From: Pelagomonas calceolata | Taxonomy: Eukaryota; Sar; Pelagophyceae; Pelagomonadales; Pelagomonadaceae | Direction: 5' to 3' | Length of the DNA: 64,000 nt | Assembly: GCA_918797485.1 (NCBI GenBank) | Contig: CAKKNE010000001.1 | Coordinates: forward strand, 3,472,001 to 3,536,000 | The notes under the pieces: model-generated | Told to the model about the DNA's origin: nothing | Database searches by the model: none | What the model saw: the letters and a program-made list of their open reading frames with translations, nothing else | Made by a program: the position numbers and the translations under genes | Shown here: positions 18,378-27,301 of the stretch, in pieces | How the letters are laid out: the number at the start of each line of letters is the position of its first letter | Position numbering within the stretch: position 1 is the stretch's first letter

Positions 18378-19565
18378 TTAGAAGTCCTCCATCATGAACT
18401 CTTCCTCTTCGGCCTCTTCTTTCGCCTTCTTGTCGCGCGCGCGTTTGGCCCTTTTCGCCTTCGGCGTGGACGCCATCTTCGCCATGAGCTCGTCGTCGAT
18501 GCGCACGTTCGATTCTAATCGAGGATCTAATGTAGTGATGTTGTAGCGCTCGTACTTCCCCGTCTGCGGGTCCCGCTCGATGCGCTGCACGACGCGTTCG
18601 GGAAGTTCTTCCAGACCCGCCGACACGAGTCTAGCCAGGACCGGATCGGGCAGCTCGTTGAAGGGCGCCGGTCTTGTCACCTGCTTGCCGCTACAATCTA
18701 AGTCGCAGTACGACGCGAGTAGGAGAGGAGGCTCCGTGAAGACGCCCGCCTCGACATAAGGATCGCGAGAAGCCCACGCCAGACAACTTTGTTCATCTTC
18801 GTGGAAGCTGTACACTAAAGACCCGCACGGCGCCCTCTCTGAAATAGGTGTTGCTGAGTTATCAAGGGGCCGGAGCGGCCCGGCCCGTAGACACCGCTTC
18901 GTTTTGCGCAGGAAGGACAGGTGCTTCTCCCGCGTCGCGCCCCGGTTTTGTGTACCTTGTTGGTCATCAAGCCTCAACATCGCGAAGGGCGCCGACCCCT
19001 CGGGCCAAACTTCCAATTGTAAGTAAGGATCTCCAGCAATCGTCCAGTGGTAGGCTTTCACGTCGTCGTCCAGGCTTCGGATCAACGGATCCGTCTCGAC
19101 TAATGCCCTCGCTGATTCTTCACTACCACCAATAACCGCGAGTAATGATCCGGCCACCTCCGTGCCCGCCTCATCCCTCAACAGCTGCGACACGTAGACG
19201 CGCGGTTTCGAATCATCCTTATCGGCTTTGAGATGGGACTCGCGCGCCCAGACTAAGTGGTCCTCGTGTTTTTTCCGACGTAATGAAGGATCCGCGACGG
19301 TCCGCAGGAACACGAACGCCTCTCCTGGTATATCCCATTCCGCGTGGCCCCCCGCCTCCAAGTCGGCGTCAAAGGTCTCGGCCGTCCACTCGTGCATCAT
19401 CGGTAAGGTATCGGGGTGCGCGTAATACGGGTCGACGATCGCGTTGCCCTCGTATTTATCAGCGCTCGCGAGCGCCTCCTCGACCGTCGGGAGGTCGTCC
19501 GCATGTCTCACTAGTCGGGACGGCGCGCGCAGCGTCGAGACGGCGACGAGGGCGAGGGCGCGCAT
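18378..19565 (-). CDS. YCII-related (YciI-like) protein, apparently with two YciI units
   Basis: 395 aa with a short hydrophobic leader (MRALALVAVSTLRAPSR). Two segments carry the YciI-type motif of an acidic pair followed by a D-P-x-x-x-x-G/S turn: SARALVETDPLIRSLDDDVK at about residue 150, and WASRDPYVEAGVFTEPP at about 270, the second being the clearer one. YciI domains are ferredoxin-like with a conserved His/Asp pair; their reaction is poorly known. The Lys-rich C-terminus (KAKRAKRARDKKAKEEAEEE) ends in EEFMMEDF. Inference: organellar protein of unknown reaction. The start is divergent from the glycine-rich repeat gene. Confidence 0.55.
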   Translation of the reverse strand: MRALALVAVSTLRAPSRLVRHADDLPTVEEALASADKYEGNAIVDPYYAHPDTLPMMHEWTAETFDADLEAGGHAEWDIPGEAFVFLRTVADPSLRRKKHEDHLVWARESHLKADKDDSKPRVYVSQLLRDEAGTEVAGSLLAVIGGSEESARALVETDPLIRSLDDDVKAYHWTIAGDPYLQLEVWPEGSAPFAMLRLDDQQGTQNRGATREKHLSFLRKTKRCLRAGPLRPLDNSATPISERAPCGSLVYSFHEDEQSCLAWASRDPYVEAGVFTEPPLLLASYCDLDCSGKQVTRPAPFNELPDPVLARLVSAGLEELPERVVQRIERDPQTGKYERYNITTLDPRLESNVRIDDELMAKMASTPKAKRAKRARDKKAKEEAEEEEFMMEDF

Positions 19566-19791
19566 CGTTCTGTTGTTTCCTCTACCTTGCTGGGCTACTG
19601 CTCGGCGACGGACACCGGAGCGAGTGGCAAGGCGCTACAATGTGCTATGTTGTGCTGCGCGTGCTAATAGCGCTCCTTGGCACGACGGCGCTTGTAAAAC
19701 ACTGCCAGCGCACACTCGCTCGAGGCGCAGCGCTGCTGCACGATGGCTATGGCTCTGAATAGCAACTTCACAGACTCCCGCTGAAATAATC

Positions 19792-19815
19792 GCATAGCGT
19801 CGTAAGGACACTAGC
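19792..19815 (+). promoter_or_regulatory. recurrent upstream near-palindrome, copy 4
   Basis: GCATAGCGTC then GTAAGGACACTAGC, 318 bp before the ATG at 20134; a diverged copy. Confidence 0.5.
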
Positions 19816-20070
19816 GTCTCGAGAGGGAGCGCGAAAAAGGTTCGGGGACGCATACAGACGCGAACCGACGCCTCCGAGGCCCTAATTTATCGCGCGACCG
19901 AGCTCGCGCAGCGCTTTGCGAGGAGTGGGCAGAGGTTTTACGACGTAGTAGCGACTCGTACGCAAGCCCGAGGGCTGCCCCAACGCGTTTTTGTGCTTTG
20001 TGGCCCAGCAGCTACACGGCGGACCAGCAGAAGCGCCTGGACCCCAGTCCAGCTGGATCCAGTAGTAGTT

Positions 20071-20104
20071 GTTACTCGGGTCCAGTAGAAGCAACCCGAG
20101 TAAC
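20071..20104 (+). promoter_or_regulatory. perfect 11-bp inverted repeat in probable 5' leader
   Basis: Arms GTTACTCGGGT (20071-20081) and ACCCGAGTAAC (20094-20104) with a 12-nt loop, ending 29 bp before the ATG at 20134. It would fold as a stable RNA hairpin if transcribed. Confidence 0.6.
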
Positions 20105-20133
20105 AGCCTCCACGCGATAGAAGCAGTGGAAGG

Positions 20134-21846
20134 ATGGGAGCCGGCGCCTCGGCCCAATTCGGCCCAGCCCTCGACGCGGCGGCGGCCAAGCCCGCCGACG
20201 GCTCCGATCTCAGAGATTTCAACACCGCAAAGGCGGAAGCAGTCCAGCTGCGACGGACGCTCGCGGCGCTGCGGTACCAGGTCAACGCCCAGGGCCAGGG
20301 CGCGACCGCCTGCTTCGAGCACCTCCACGACGGCATGCAGCAGTGGACGCGATACTCGCCCGAACAATCGTGCTTGATCGCCACGGCGCTCGCGGGCAAC
20401 CCCGACGCTATTATACAGCTCCCGGGCCTACCATTTTCGGTAAAATGCGGCCGTAACGCGACGGCCCAAGGCATGCCGGTGGCGCCGGACTCGGGCCTGC
20501 TCCAGGTGAACAACAACTCGGGCGCCTGCCGCATCGTCCGCGTGGCGCTGGGCACGGCGCCGGCCTACGCGCAGAAGACGGCTTCTGGCGCTTTCCAGCC
20601 GCTCACGCCGGCGCAGAACGCGCTCATCGCGTCGGCCGTCGCCTCGGCGCCGCACGGCGGCGCCAAGGCCGTGGGCCCGGGCTTCGAGATCCGCTGGGGT
20701 ACGAATGCTACGACGCCCACGTACCCGCAGCCGCCGCACACGGGTCTGATATTAGTGGGCCCGCAGGGCGGCTCCACGGTGATCCGCGGGCAGTGGGGCC
20801 CGCTGCCCGTCTTCGCCGGAGGCCCGCGCGGGCCGTCCATGCCCCCGGTTTATGGTGGAGGTGGCGGCGCGCCGGCGGCATACGGTGGCGGCGGCCACCC
20901 CTTCGCCGGCGGCGGCGGCCCCGGCTTCGTCGGCCCCGTGCCGGGCCAGCGGCCGGGCGGCGCCGTGCCGGGCCAGGCGCCTGGAGGCCCGGCGCCGGGC
21001 CCGCAGGCGCCGCCGGTCCAGAAGGAGGGGCAGGCGTCGGGCGGCGGCCTGGGCGTCGGTGGGGCTGTGGCAGCGGGCGTCGTCGGCGGCGCCGTCGGCG
21101 CGGGCGTCGTCATGGCGGCGGCCAACCCGGGCGCCATTGTAGACGGCGCTAATGCCGCAAGCCAATGGGCCGGACAGAATATCGCGTCGGACGCGCAAGT
21201 CATCGGCGCTGCGAACGACGTCGCGCAGTGGACGGGCGGCGCCGCGCAGGACGTCGGACAGTGGGGATCGAACGTCGCCGCGCCTGGGATCAACAACGCC
21301 GTATCGGACGTCGGACAATGGGGCTCGAACGTTGCCGCGCCTGGGATCAACAACGCCGTACAGGACGTCGGACAATGGGGCTCGAACGTCGCCGCGCCTG
21401 GGATCAACAACGCCGTATCGGACGTCGGACAATGGGGCTCGAACGTCGCCGCGCCTGGGATCAACAACGCCGTATCGGACGTCGGACAATGGGGCTCGAA
21501 CGTTGCCGCGCCTGGGATCTCAGGGGCCGCAAATGCGGCCGGCGACTGGACCGCGGGCGCCGCGGGCACTGCAGGCGACTGGACGGCGGGCGCGGCGGGC
21601 GACGTCGGACAGTGGACGGCTGGCGCCGCCAACGTTGCCGGCGGTGGTATTGTTAACGCCGCCGACGCGACCGGGGGCGCATTTGCCGTCGCGGGCGACT
21701 GGACCGCAGGCGCTGCAATGGACTCGGGCCAGGCGATCGGCGGCTTCGCCGTCGACGCGGGCCAGGCCATAGGCGGTGTTGGCGGCGATGTCGGCTCGGC
21801 CATCGGCGACGTCGCGGGCGCCATCGGTTCGGCCTTGGGCTTCTGA
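20134..21846 (+). CDS. glycine/alanine-rich protein with tandem 19-residue repeats and two related N-terminal modules
   Basis: 570 aa. The start MGAGASAQ is a good N-myristoylation signal. Residues about 70-130 and 145-210 are two versions of one module (ALI-A-A-x...F-x-[V/I]-x-x-G-x-NAT, then D/HTGL[LI]-V), reminiscent of WWE-type domains but not certainly so. A Gly/Pro-rich linker (about 225-310) follows, then a Gly/Ala hydrophobic stretch GAVAAGVVGGAVGAGVVMAA that could enter a membrane. The C-terminal third has five near-identical 19-aa units (DVGQWGSNVAAPGINNAV plus one residue) and then degenerate GDWTAGAA units. No enzyme motif. Inference: a membrane-associated structural protein. It is convergent with the UTP5 gene. 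Confidence 0.55.
   Translation: MGAGASAQFGPALDAAAAKPADGSDLRDFNTAKAEAVQLRRTLAALRYQVNAQGQGATACFEHLHDGMQQWTRYSPEQSCLIATALAGNPDAIIQLPGLPFSVKCGRNATAQGMPVAPDSGLLQVNNNSGACRIVRVALGTAPAYAQKTASGAFQPLTPAQNALIASAVASAPHGGAKAVGPGFEIRWGTNATTPTYPQPPHTGLILVGPQGGSTVIRGQWGPLPVFAGGPRGPSMPPVYGGGGGAPAAYGGGGHPFAGGGGPGFVGPVPGQRPGGAVPGQAPGGPAPGPQAPPVQKEGQASGGGLGVGGAVAAGVVGGAVGAGVVMAAANPGAIVDGANAASQWAGQNIASDAQVIGAANDVAQWTGGAAQDVGQWGSNVAAPGINNAVSDVGQWGSNVAAPGINNAVQDVGQWGSNVAAPGINNAVSDVGQWGSNVAAPGINNAVSDVGQWGSNVAAPGISGAANAAGDWTAGAAGTAGDWTAGAAGDVGQWTAGAANVAGGGIVNAADATGGAFAVAGDWTAGAAMDSGQAIGGFAVDAGQAIGGVGGDVGSAIGDVAGAIGSALGF
21250..21534 (+). repeat. five tandem 57-bp coding repeats
   Basis: Five units of 57 bp, each encoding DVGQWGSNVAAPGINNAV plus S or Q (last unit diverged to GISGAAN). 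Nucleotide identity between units, including third codon positions, is almost complete, pointing to recent duplication or gene conversion. Confidence 0.9.
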
Positions 21847-21969
21847 GCACCCTTTCCTTCCTCCCTTCGACGTTTCGAAATCCAATAACTTCCTTACTCC
21901 TAGTCGCTGTTGCTGTTCGTCGCCCGAGTTTCCTTCCTCGTCTCCTCAAATAACTACCCTTCCTTACTC

Positions 21970-23703
21970 CTAGTCGCTGTCGTCGCTGTCCGAGCCCGAC
22001 GACGACTCGCCGCCGTCGCCGGAGCCGGAACTGCTGCTGCTGCTGCTGCTATCCTCCTCCTCCTCCTCCTCGTCGTCATCATCCGCCATCTCGTCGTCGG
22101 ACGGGTCGGCCGCGACCGTGCGCCGGGGCACCGCCTCGACGGCTGGCCCGCCGGCCGGCGCCGCGCGCGCCGCCGCCGCGCGCCGCAGCAACAGGTCGAA
22201 CTTGCCCTGGAGCGCCAACAACTTGGGTAACAAATGGACCCGCTCCGCCACGACATGTTGCAAACGGGCAAGTGCGTCGCGCGCGCCAGGGTGGTTCGCC
22301 AAATGGGCAGCGTGGTGCCTCAGCGTGGCCTGGATCCAGGGGACGAGGCGCGGCGCGTCGCGGGGTCTCCTTTCAAGTCGCTCCGCCAGGTTGTTTAAGA
22401 GCGGCAGCGCCGACGCCGCCGGCAGCCTCGATAGCGTCGCCTCGACGACGTCGGGTTCAGTCCTCCTCAAAACCGTGTCCATGAGCCGGTCGTCGCCGCA
22501 GCGCGCCGCCTGATCCAATACTTTCGCCAGCGACGCGGCGTCGCCCTCGGCCGCCGGCCCGCCCCACCTGGATGAATCGGCGGCGTCGCGCGCGGCGGCG
22601 TCCGCCCTCAACCCGGCCTCGTGGCGCCGCGCGAGGGCGTCCATCTCCGCGAGGCGGTCGCCCAGCGACGCGTCTCCACTTTCACTCGCCTCTAACCGCT
22701 GCCGCTTGGCCGCGTGCTGCTGCCTAGCTTCCTCTAACAATGGATCGCCCGAGAGGCTCGCAAATCCTAATACCGGCGGGGCCTTCGTCTTTTTCTTGGA
22801 GGGCTTCTCCGGCGCGGGCGCAGGCGCCACCTTGGGTACTAAACCCGCCACGCGGTCGCCCTCGATCTTGAGCGCCTCGCGCGAACACTTGGGCGGGTCG
22901 CCGCGCGCGACGACCAGGGCATCGCCGGCCACGTGCCGCACGGCGACTGCGGTCCTTGTAGAATCCGGTTCCGATCCTGCGAGCTGCACGCGGCCGTCGG
23001 CCAGCACGGCCGCGCACACGACCACGTCATTTCGGACGAAGCACGCCAGCGAAAGTAGAGGCGCCGCGCAGCGCAGCGTCTCTGATGAATTCGAGACGCA
23101 GTCGTGGACCAGGATCTCGCGCGCATCGGCCGAAGAAGCGACGCGCCTCCCGTCCTTTGTCCACGCGAGGCATCGCACAAAGGTAGCGTGCGCGCCGGGC
23201 AGCGTCCGCCGCTCCGTGCCCTTGACGAGGCGCACGCGGCTCGACGCGACGGCGCAGGCGTCGCCGCTCGACGGGTGGGGCGCTAGAGTTGAAACGCCGC
23301 GCGCGTCGGCGTCGACGTCGTTTGTTGTGCCGTCGAGCGCGAGGCGCCTCACCGTGCGCCGCGGCGCGCCGTCGGGGGTTGTGGTTGCGACCCAGAGCGC
23401 GGCGCCGTCCGCGGCGAAGCGCACCGTCTTCACCGGATCCGATCCCGGCAGCGTCGTCCGAATCACGCCTTTTCTTACGTCCCAGACCGTCACGGAGCCG
23501 TCGGCCGCGCCGCACGCCACCAAGCTCGCGTCGGGCGCCCAGCAGACGCTGCCGTAGCGCTTCGCGGCGCCGTTCCGGGGCGGGACGTACTGGCGCGCCG
23601 GCGTCCGGCCGTCGCCGGCGTGCAGCGTCAGGCGCGCGGCGGCTATTGTTGCTATGGTCTTGCCGTCGGGGCTGATTGCTATTGCCGCTTGTTGTTCGGC
23701 CAT
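21970..23703 (-). CDS. UTP5: WDR43/UTP5-like WD40 plus Utp12-domain ribosome biogenesis protein
   Basis: 577 aa from the ATG at 23703 (MAEQQAAIAISPDGKT); the open frame extends to 23823 without conserved sequence. Residues 1-290 are WD40 repeats (SVCWAPDASLVACGAADGSV, then VTVWDVRKG; FVRCLAWTKDGRRVASSADA). Residues about 385-520 match the Utp12 domain: DQAARCGDDRLMDTVLR, LPLLNNLAERLERRP, then LVPWIQATLRHHAAHL. The C-terminus is an acidic Asp/Glu/Ser tract typical of nucleolar proteins. Family role: t-UTP part of the small-subunit processome, linking rDNA transcription to pre-18S processing. The upstream motif lies at 23891. Confidence 0.8.
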   Translation of the reverse strand: MAEQQAAIAISPDGKTIATIAAARLTLHAGDGRTPARQYVPPRNGAAKRYGSVCWAPDASLVACGAADGSVTVWDVRKGVIRTTLPGSDPVKTVRFAADGAALWVATTTPDGAPRRTVRRLALDGTTNDVDADARGVSTLAPHPSSGDACAVASSRVRLVKGTERRTLPGAHATFVRCLAWTKDGRRVASSADAREILVHDCVSNSSETLRCAAPLLSLACFVRNDVVVCAAVLADGRVQLAGSEPDSTRTAVAVRHVAGDALVVARGDPPKCSREALKIEGDRVAGLVPKVAPAPAPEKPSKKKTKAPPVLGFASLSGDPLLEEARQQHAAKRQRLEASESGDASLGDRLAEMDALARRHEAGLRADAAARDAADSSRWGGPAAEGDAASLAKVLDQAARCGDDRLMDTVLRRTEPDVVEATLSRLPAASALPLLNNLAERLERRPRDAPRLVPWIQATLRHHAAHLANHPGARDALARLQHVVAERVHLLPKLLALQGKFDLLLRRAAAARAAPAGGPAVEAVPRRTVAADPSDDEMADDDDEEEEEEDSSSSSSSSGSGDGGESSSGSDSDDSD

Positions 23704-24203
23704 CGCTGCACGCTGCACGCTGGGTGGTGCTCTCCCAGCGATGAGAGGCTGCAACTTTTGCGAGATGCCGCGCGTGCGTCTCCCGTTGTGCCGCAGCACT
23801 CTATAGCGAAATTTGGTATCCAAAACGGATTCGCAGACCTCAGTGCGCAGCGCGGGGAGTCCTCTCGCTGCCTCTTCAGCTGCCTTTAAGGCTAGTATCG
23901 GTGTGCCGCTAGGCTTCGAAATATAGTGAGAGAGTTACGTCGCCTTTGGTGCCCGTAGCGGGACAGTCTGGCCGAGCCCACGGCGCTGCACGCGCGCACT
24001 TGTCCAACTGTACCCTATTCGTGCAGCTCGTGAAGCACGGATCCTTGGCGACCCAGGTGCTGTCTAGCTAAGTGCTGCACTCCCTGCACGCCTGCAAATA
24101 CCAAAGCAGTCGCTGTCTCGAAGCGCGACGGCCGCATCCCTTGACTGCATTGATCAGTAGCACAGTTGCTCTACGCCGGCGCCGCGATACAACCAGCGGA
24201 AAG
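23704..24203. other. 500-bp divergent intergenic region
   Basis: Between UTP5 and OPA3. A diverged upstream motif lies at 23891-23913. No gene is supported. Confidence 0.45.
23891..23913 (-). promoter_or_regulatory. recurrent upstream near-palindrome, copy 5 (diverged)
   Basis: Plus strand reads GCTAGTATCGG then TGTGCCGCTAGG, closest to the copy at 31206. It lies 187 bp before the UTP5-like ATG. Confidence 0.5.
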
Positions 24204-24668
24204 ATGGCGCAACCGGGCGTCCTCATGAAGGTCGGCGGCCTCCTCGTGAAGACGCTGGCCAAGCCCGTCGCGCGCCAGCTGAAAGTGGACGCGGAGCACG
24301 TGGGCTGGCTTCGCGAGGCCTGCACGTCCATCGGCCAGACCACGAACTACCTCACGAGCCGCCTGACGCACGCGTCGTCGTTAGATAAATGGAAGAAGCC
24401 ATATAAACATATCGAACTGAAGGCCACCGAAGCTAGAGAGAAGGGCGCGGAGATCGTCTCCGAGGGCTTCGTGCTGACCGTGGCTGTTACTGTGATGGGC
24501 TACGAGTACAACCGCCAGAACAACTACAAGGAGGCGGCGGCGCGGCGGAAGGAGGAGAAGGAGGCCGAGCGGCGCGCCGACGTCGAGGCGCGGCTCGAAA
24601 GGCTCGAGGCCTTGCTTGCAGAGCTCAAGCCGCCGCCCGAGACGAAGCGGAGGCGCTGGTGGTCGTAA
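24204..24668 (+). CDS. OPA3-like mitochondrial protein
   Basis: 154 aa from ATG 24204. The OPA3 pattern is complete: LVKTLAKPVARQLKVDAEH, then FR/WLREACTSIGQ, a helical middle, and GAEIVSEGFVLTVAVTVMGY, then EYNRQNNYKE as the hydrophobic segment and its flank, followed by a coiled-coil Lys/Glu/Arg tail (about residues 110-145). OPA3 proteins sit in the mitochondrial membrane and influence mitochondrial shape and lipid balance; the mechanism is not settled. The stop is 15 bp from the stop of the convergent PCCB gene. Confidence 0.85.
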   Translation: MAQPGVLMKVGGLLVKTLAKPVARQLKVDAEHVGWLREACTSIGQTTNYLTSRLTHASSLDKWKKPYKHIELKATEAREKGAEIVSEGFVLTVAVTVMGYEYNRQNNYKEAAARRKEEKEAERRADVEARLERLEALLAELKPPPETKRRRWWS

Positions 24669-24683
24669 ATTATTGTTGTTAAA

Positions 24684-26261
24684 TCACAGGGGCCCGCACG
24701 AGTGCTTCCTTGGCAAATTCGGCCGCTCTTTATGCCGCAGCACTTCCAAATCGGCGATGAGCCGCGGTCGCGTTTCTGACGGCTCGAGCACGGCGTCGAC
24801 AAAGCCCCGCTTCGCCGCCAGCAAGGGATTCGCGAAGCGCGCCGCGTACGCGTCGGCCTTTGCCACACGCTCTTCATCACTGACCCCTCGATGTAAAATC
24901 TCGGCCGCGCCGGCGGCGCCCATGACCGCGATTTCGGACGACGGCCAGGCGTAGTTCGCGTCGCCCCTCAAGTGTTTCGAGGACATAACATCATAGGCGC
25001 CGCCATAAGCTTTTCGGGTGATGACCGTGAGTTTTGGTACGGACGCTTCCGCATAAGCAAAGAGCAGTTTCGCACCATGCCTGATGATGCCGCCGTGCTC
25101 CTGGGCCACGCCCGGTAGAAAGCCCGGCACGTCCACAAACGTGACCAAAGGTATCTGAAACGCGTCGCAGAAGCGCACGAAGCGAGCCGCTTTCGTCGAG
25201 GCGTCCGCGTCGAGACAACCCGCGAGGTGCCGCGGGTCGTTCGCCACGACGCCAATCACCCTCCCATTCAAGCGCGCGAAGGCCGTGATGATATTTGAGG
25301 CGTAGTCCTCACTTAATATGAGTAAAGAATGACCATCAACAACTCTTTTGACGACCTCGCGCATGTCGTACGACTGGTTCGGGTCGTCGGGGATGATCGT
25401 GTTGAGGGCTGCGTCGCACCGATCCGGATCATCGTAGGGCAACACGTCGGGGTTCTCGCCATCATACGACTGGGGCAGATACCCCAAAAGTGTTCGAGTC
25501 GCCTTCAGAGCCGCCAGGTCGTCGTCGAAGGCGCCGTGCGCGACGCCCGACTTGCTGCAATGGACGTCGGCGCCGCCTAAGTCGTTCCGCGTCACGACTT
25601 CGTTCGTGACCGCTTTTACCACATCAGGACCGGTGACGAACATGTAGGCTTGCCTTGACATGAACAGAAAGTCGGTCATTGCTGGTGAATAGACGGCGCC
25701 GCCCGCGCAGGGCCCCAACACTAAGGATAACTGAGGTACGATGCCCGACGCGTCCACGTTCCTCTGGAAGACGTCGGCGTAGCCGGCTAAAGATAAAACT
25801 CCTTCTTGTATGCGCGCGCCTCCGGAATCCGATAATCCTATGATAGGACAGCGGCAGTGCAGCGCGCGCTCCATGACCTTCACGATCTTCGCGGCGTGTG
25901 CCTCGCCCAGCGAGCCGCCGAAGACCGTAAAATCCTGCGAGAACACACAAACGGGCCGGCCGTGCACGGTCCCAAACCCCGCGACGACGCCGTCGCCCGG
26001 AGGGGCTTTGTCGGATTCTAATCCAAAGTCGTCGCAGCGATGCGACGCCAAGGCGTCGATTTCTCTAAATGATTCCGTGTCTAAGAGCACGTCTAAACGT
26101 TCGCGCGCGGTCAGCTTGCCCTTGGCGTGCTGCGCTTCTATCCTGTCAATGCCGCCGCCGTCGATCGATGCCTTTTCCAGTGATGCTATTTCCTGTCGTA
26201 CGGCGGCGCGTGCTGCGGCGCTGGAGGTGTGGCGGCGCAGGAGTTGGGTGGCTCGGCGCAT
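24684..26261 (-). CDS. PCCB: propionyl-CoA carboxylase beta chain (carboxyltransferase)
   Basis: 525 aa, full length for the family. The leader MRRATQLLRRHTSSAAARAA is a mitochondrial presequence. Signatures: HAKGKLTARERLDVLLD, FSQDFTVFGGSLGEAHA, GLSDSGGARIQEGV, LGPCAGGAVYSPAMTDF (acyl-CoA oxyanion hole), VDVPGFLPGVAQEHGGIIRH, TRKAYGGAYDVMSSKH, and the C-terminal PRKHSCGPL (consensus PRKHGNIPL). It transfers carboxyl from biotin to propionyl-CoA, feeding odd-chain and branched-chain catabolism into succinyl-CoA. The HEEDER-like segments of methylcrotonyl-CoA enzymes are absent, so PCCB is favoured. The alpha chain is not in the window. Confidence 0.93.
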   Translation of the reverse strand: MRRATQLLRRHTSSAAARAAVRQEIASLEKASIDGGGIDRIEAQHAKGKLTARERLDVLLDTESFREIDALASHRCDDFGLESDKAPPGDGVVAGFGTVHGRPVCVFSQDFTVFGGSLGEAHAAKIVKVMERALHCRCPIIGLSDSGGARIQEGVLSLAGYADVFQRNVDASGIVPQLSLVLGPCAGGAVYSPAMTDFLFMSRQAYMFVTGPDVVKAVTNEVVTRNDLGGADVHCSKSGVAHGAFDDDLAALKATRTLLGYLPQSYDGENPDVLPYDDPDRCDAALNTIIPDDPNQSYDMREVVKRVVDGHSLLILSEDYASNIITAFARLNGRVIGVVANDPRHLAGCLDADASTKAARFVRFCDAFQIPLVTFVDVPGFLPGVAQEHGGIIRHGAKLLFAYAEASVPKLTVITRKAYGGAYDVMSSKHLRGDANYAWPSSEIAVMGAAGAAEILHRGVSDEERVAKADAYAARFANPLLAAKRGFVDAVLEPSETRPRLIADLEVLRHKERPNLPRKHSCGPL

Positions 26262-26377
26262 CCTGCAGCCCGTGGCGCCTCGCGCGTATATTTGCAGCTT
26301 ATTAGTTACTGCAATTGCTTGACGCGCACAAGGCCTATCAATCCCTTACGTAGCCGCATAACATTCGGCTGGGCATT

Positions 26378-26400
26378 CCTAGTGTGTCAACGACGCTAGT
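26378..26400 (-). promoter_or_regulatory. recurrent upstream near-palindrome, copy 6
   Basis: Sense strand ACTAGCGTCG then TTGACACACTAGG, 116 bp before the PCCB ATG and 141 bp before the divergent gene at 26542. Confidence 0.55.
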
Positions 26401-26541
26401 CTGCTCTCCGATTTGGGCCGTGGTGCACGAGTACACATCGGTTTGCACGCACGGAGCATCTCTCGTGCTGTTTTTGAGCGGCCCCAAAACGACTTGGCGC
26501 AACACAGCCAGCTCCACATCGATCTGACTGCACACTACAAC

Positions 26542-27123
26542 ATGCTGCGTGTCACACTCATCGTGTGCGTCTCGCAATGCGCATTAGGCTTCGCCCCGCC
26601 AGCAGCACCACGCGTCGGCCTCGCGAGGCACGCGGCGCCGGCCCGCGAGCCGTTTGAGTGCGAGGTGGACCTCGAGGCCGGCGAACCGGTAAAAATCCAG
26701 ATCACGCCGACGATGAGCGACTCGGAGCTCGTCGTGGCGCAGTATCCTCTTCCCTTCTTCATCGACATCGAGAATCGGGCGCAGCTGGGAGCCGTCGTCA
26801 CGAAGGACGGCAGCGAACAGCAGAACAAGGGCGTCGAGCGCGTGGGCGACCGCCTGCGCGCGTTCACGTACTACGAATACGGCGCCGCGCCCAGCGACGG
26901 CGGCGGCGTGCTGACGATGTTCAATTCTTTCAGCGGCGCCGGCTACTCGTGGAATCGCCAGCTCTTCGACGCGACGTTCGTGTCCTGGGAGAGCTCCCTG
27001 GAGAAGCTCGTCACGAACGAGCCCCGACGGACGGACTCCGTGACGATGGTCTTCGAGCGACCCGTAGCGCCTGCGCCGGCGCAGGCGGCCGAGCCCGCGG
27101 CCACGGCGCCACCCGCCGAATAA
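26542..27123 (+). CDS. plastid-targeted protein of unknown function, possibly PDZ-like
   Basis: 193 aa. The leader MLRVTLIVCVSQCALGFAPP is a clear heterokont plastid signal (the G-F-A-P-P cleavage context follows). The mature region has an order of elements that recalls a PDZ domain: PLPFFIDIE, then GAVVTKDGSEQQNKGVERVG, then DRLRAFTYYEYG (PDZ consensus: GD-x-[IL] near the second helix). The resemblance is weak and by eye only. The C-terminus is a low-complexity Ala/Pro tail. ATG 26542 begins the leader; the frame upstream to 26413 lacks any signal. I do not recognise the family. Confidence 0.6.
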   Translation: MLRVTLIVCVSQCALGFAPPAAPRVGLARHAAPAREPFECEVDLEAGEPVKIQITPTMSDSELVVAQYPLPFFIDIENRAQLGAVVTKDGSEQQNKGVERVGDRLRAFTYYEYGAAPSDGGGVLTMFNSFSGAGYSWNRQLFDATFVSWESSLEKLVTNEPRRTDSVTMVFERPVAPAPAQAAEPAATAPPAE

Positions 27124-27211
27124 GAGCAGGATAGTATCTATCTATACGCACCCCTCCCCGTACGAAGACCTGGCACGAGCTCCGAAACGCGGCCTCCAGG
27201 GCTCCCGCGTA

Positions 27212-27234
27212 GCTAGCGGCTGTCAGACACTAGC
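27212..27234 (+). promoter_or_regulatory. recurrent upstream near-palindrome, copy 7
   Basis: GCTAGCGGC then TGTCAGACACTAGC, 67 bp before ATG 27302. The upstream gene is also on the plus strand, so its orientation is informative. Confidence 0.6.
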
Positions 27235-27301
27235 AACTGCCTCGGCACGATGATGCTGCCCCGCAGTGCTAGCATGCATAGCATAAGCCAGCCGCGGCAG
27301 C

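Larger units (their letters stand above)
19566..20133. other. 568-bp divergent intergenic region
   Basis: Contains the upstream motif (19792-19815) and a strong hairpin in the probable 5' leader of the downstream gene (20071-20104). No gene is supported. Confidence 0.5.

Noticed and set aside
21250-21534. CRISPR-like array
   Set aside because: Spacer-less in-frame coding repeat in a eukaryotic gene; no cas genes.
20850-21824. 324-aa antisense frame across the glycine-rich repeat gene
   Set aside because: Mirrors the tandem repeat; no independent start context or domain.
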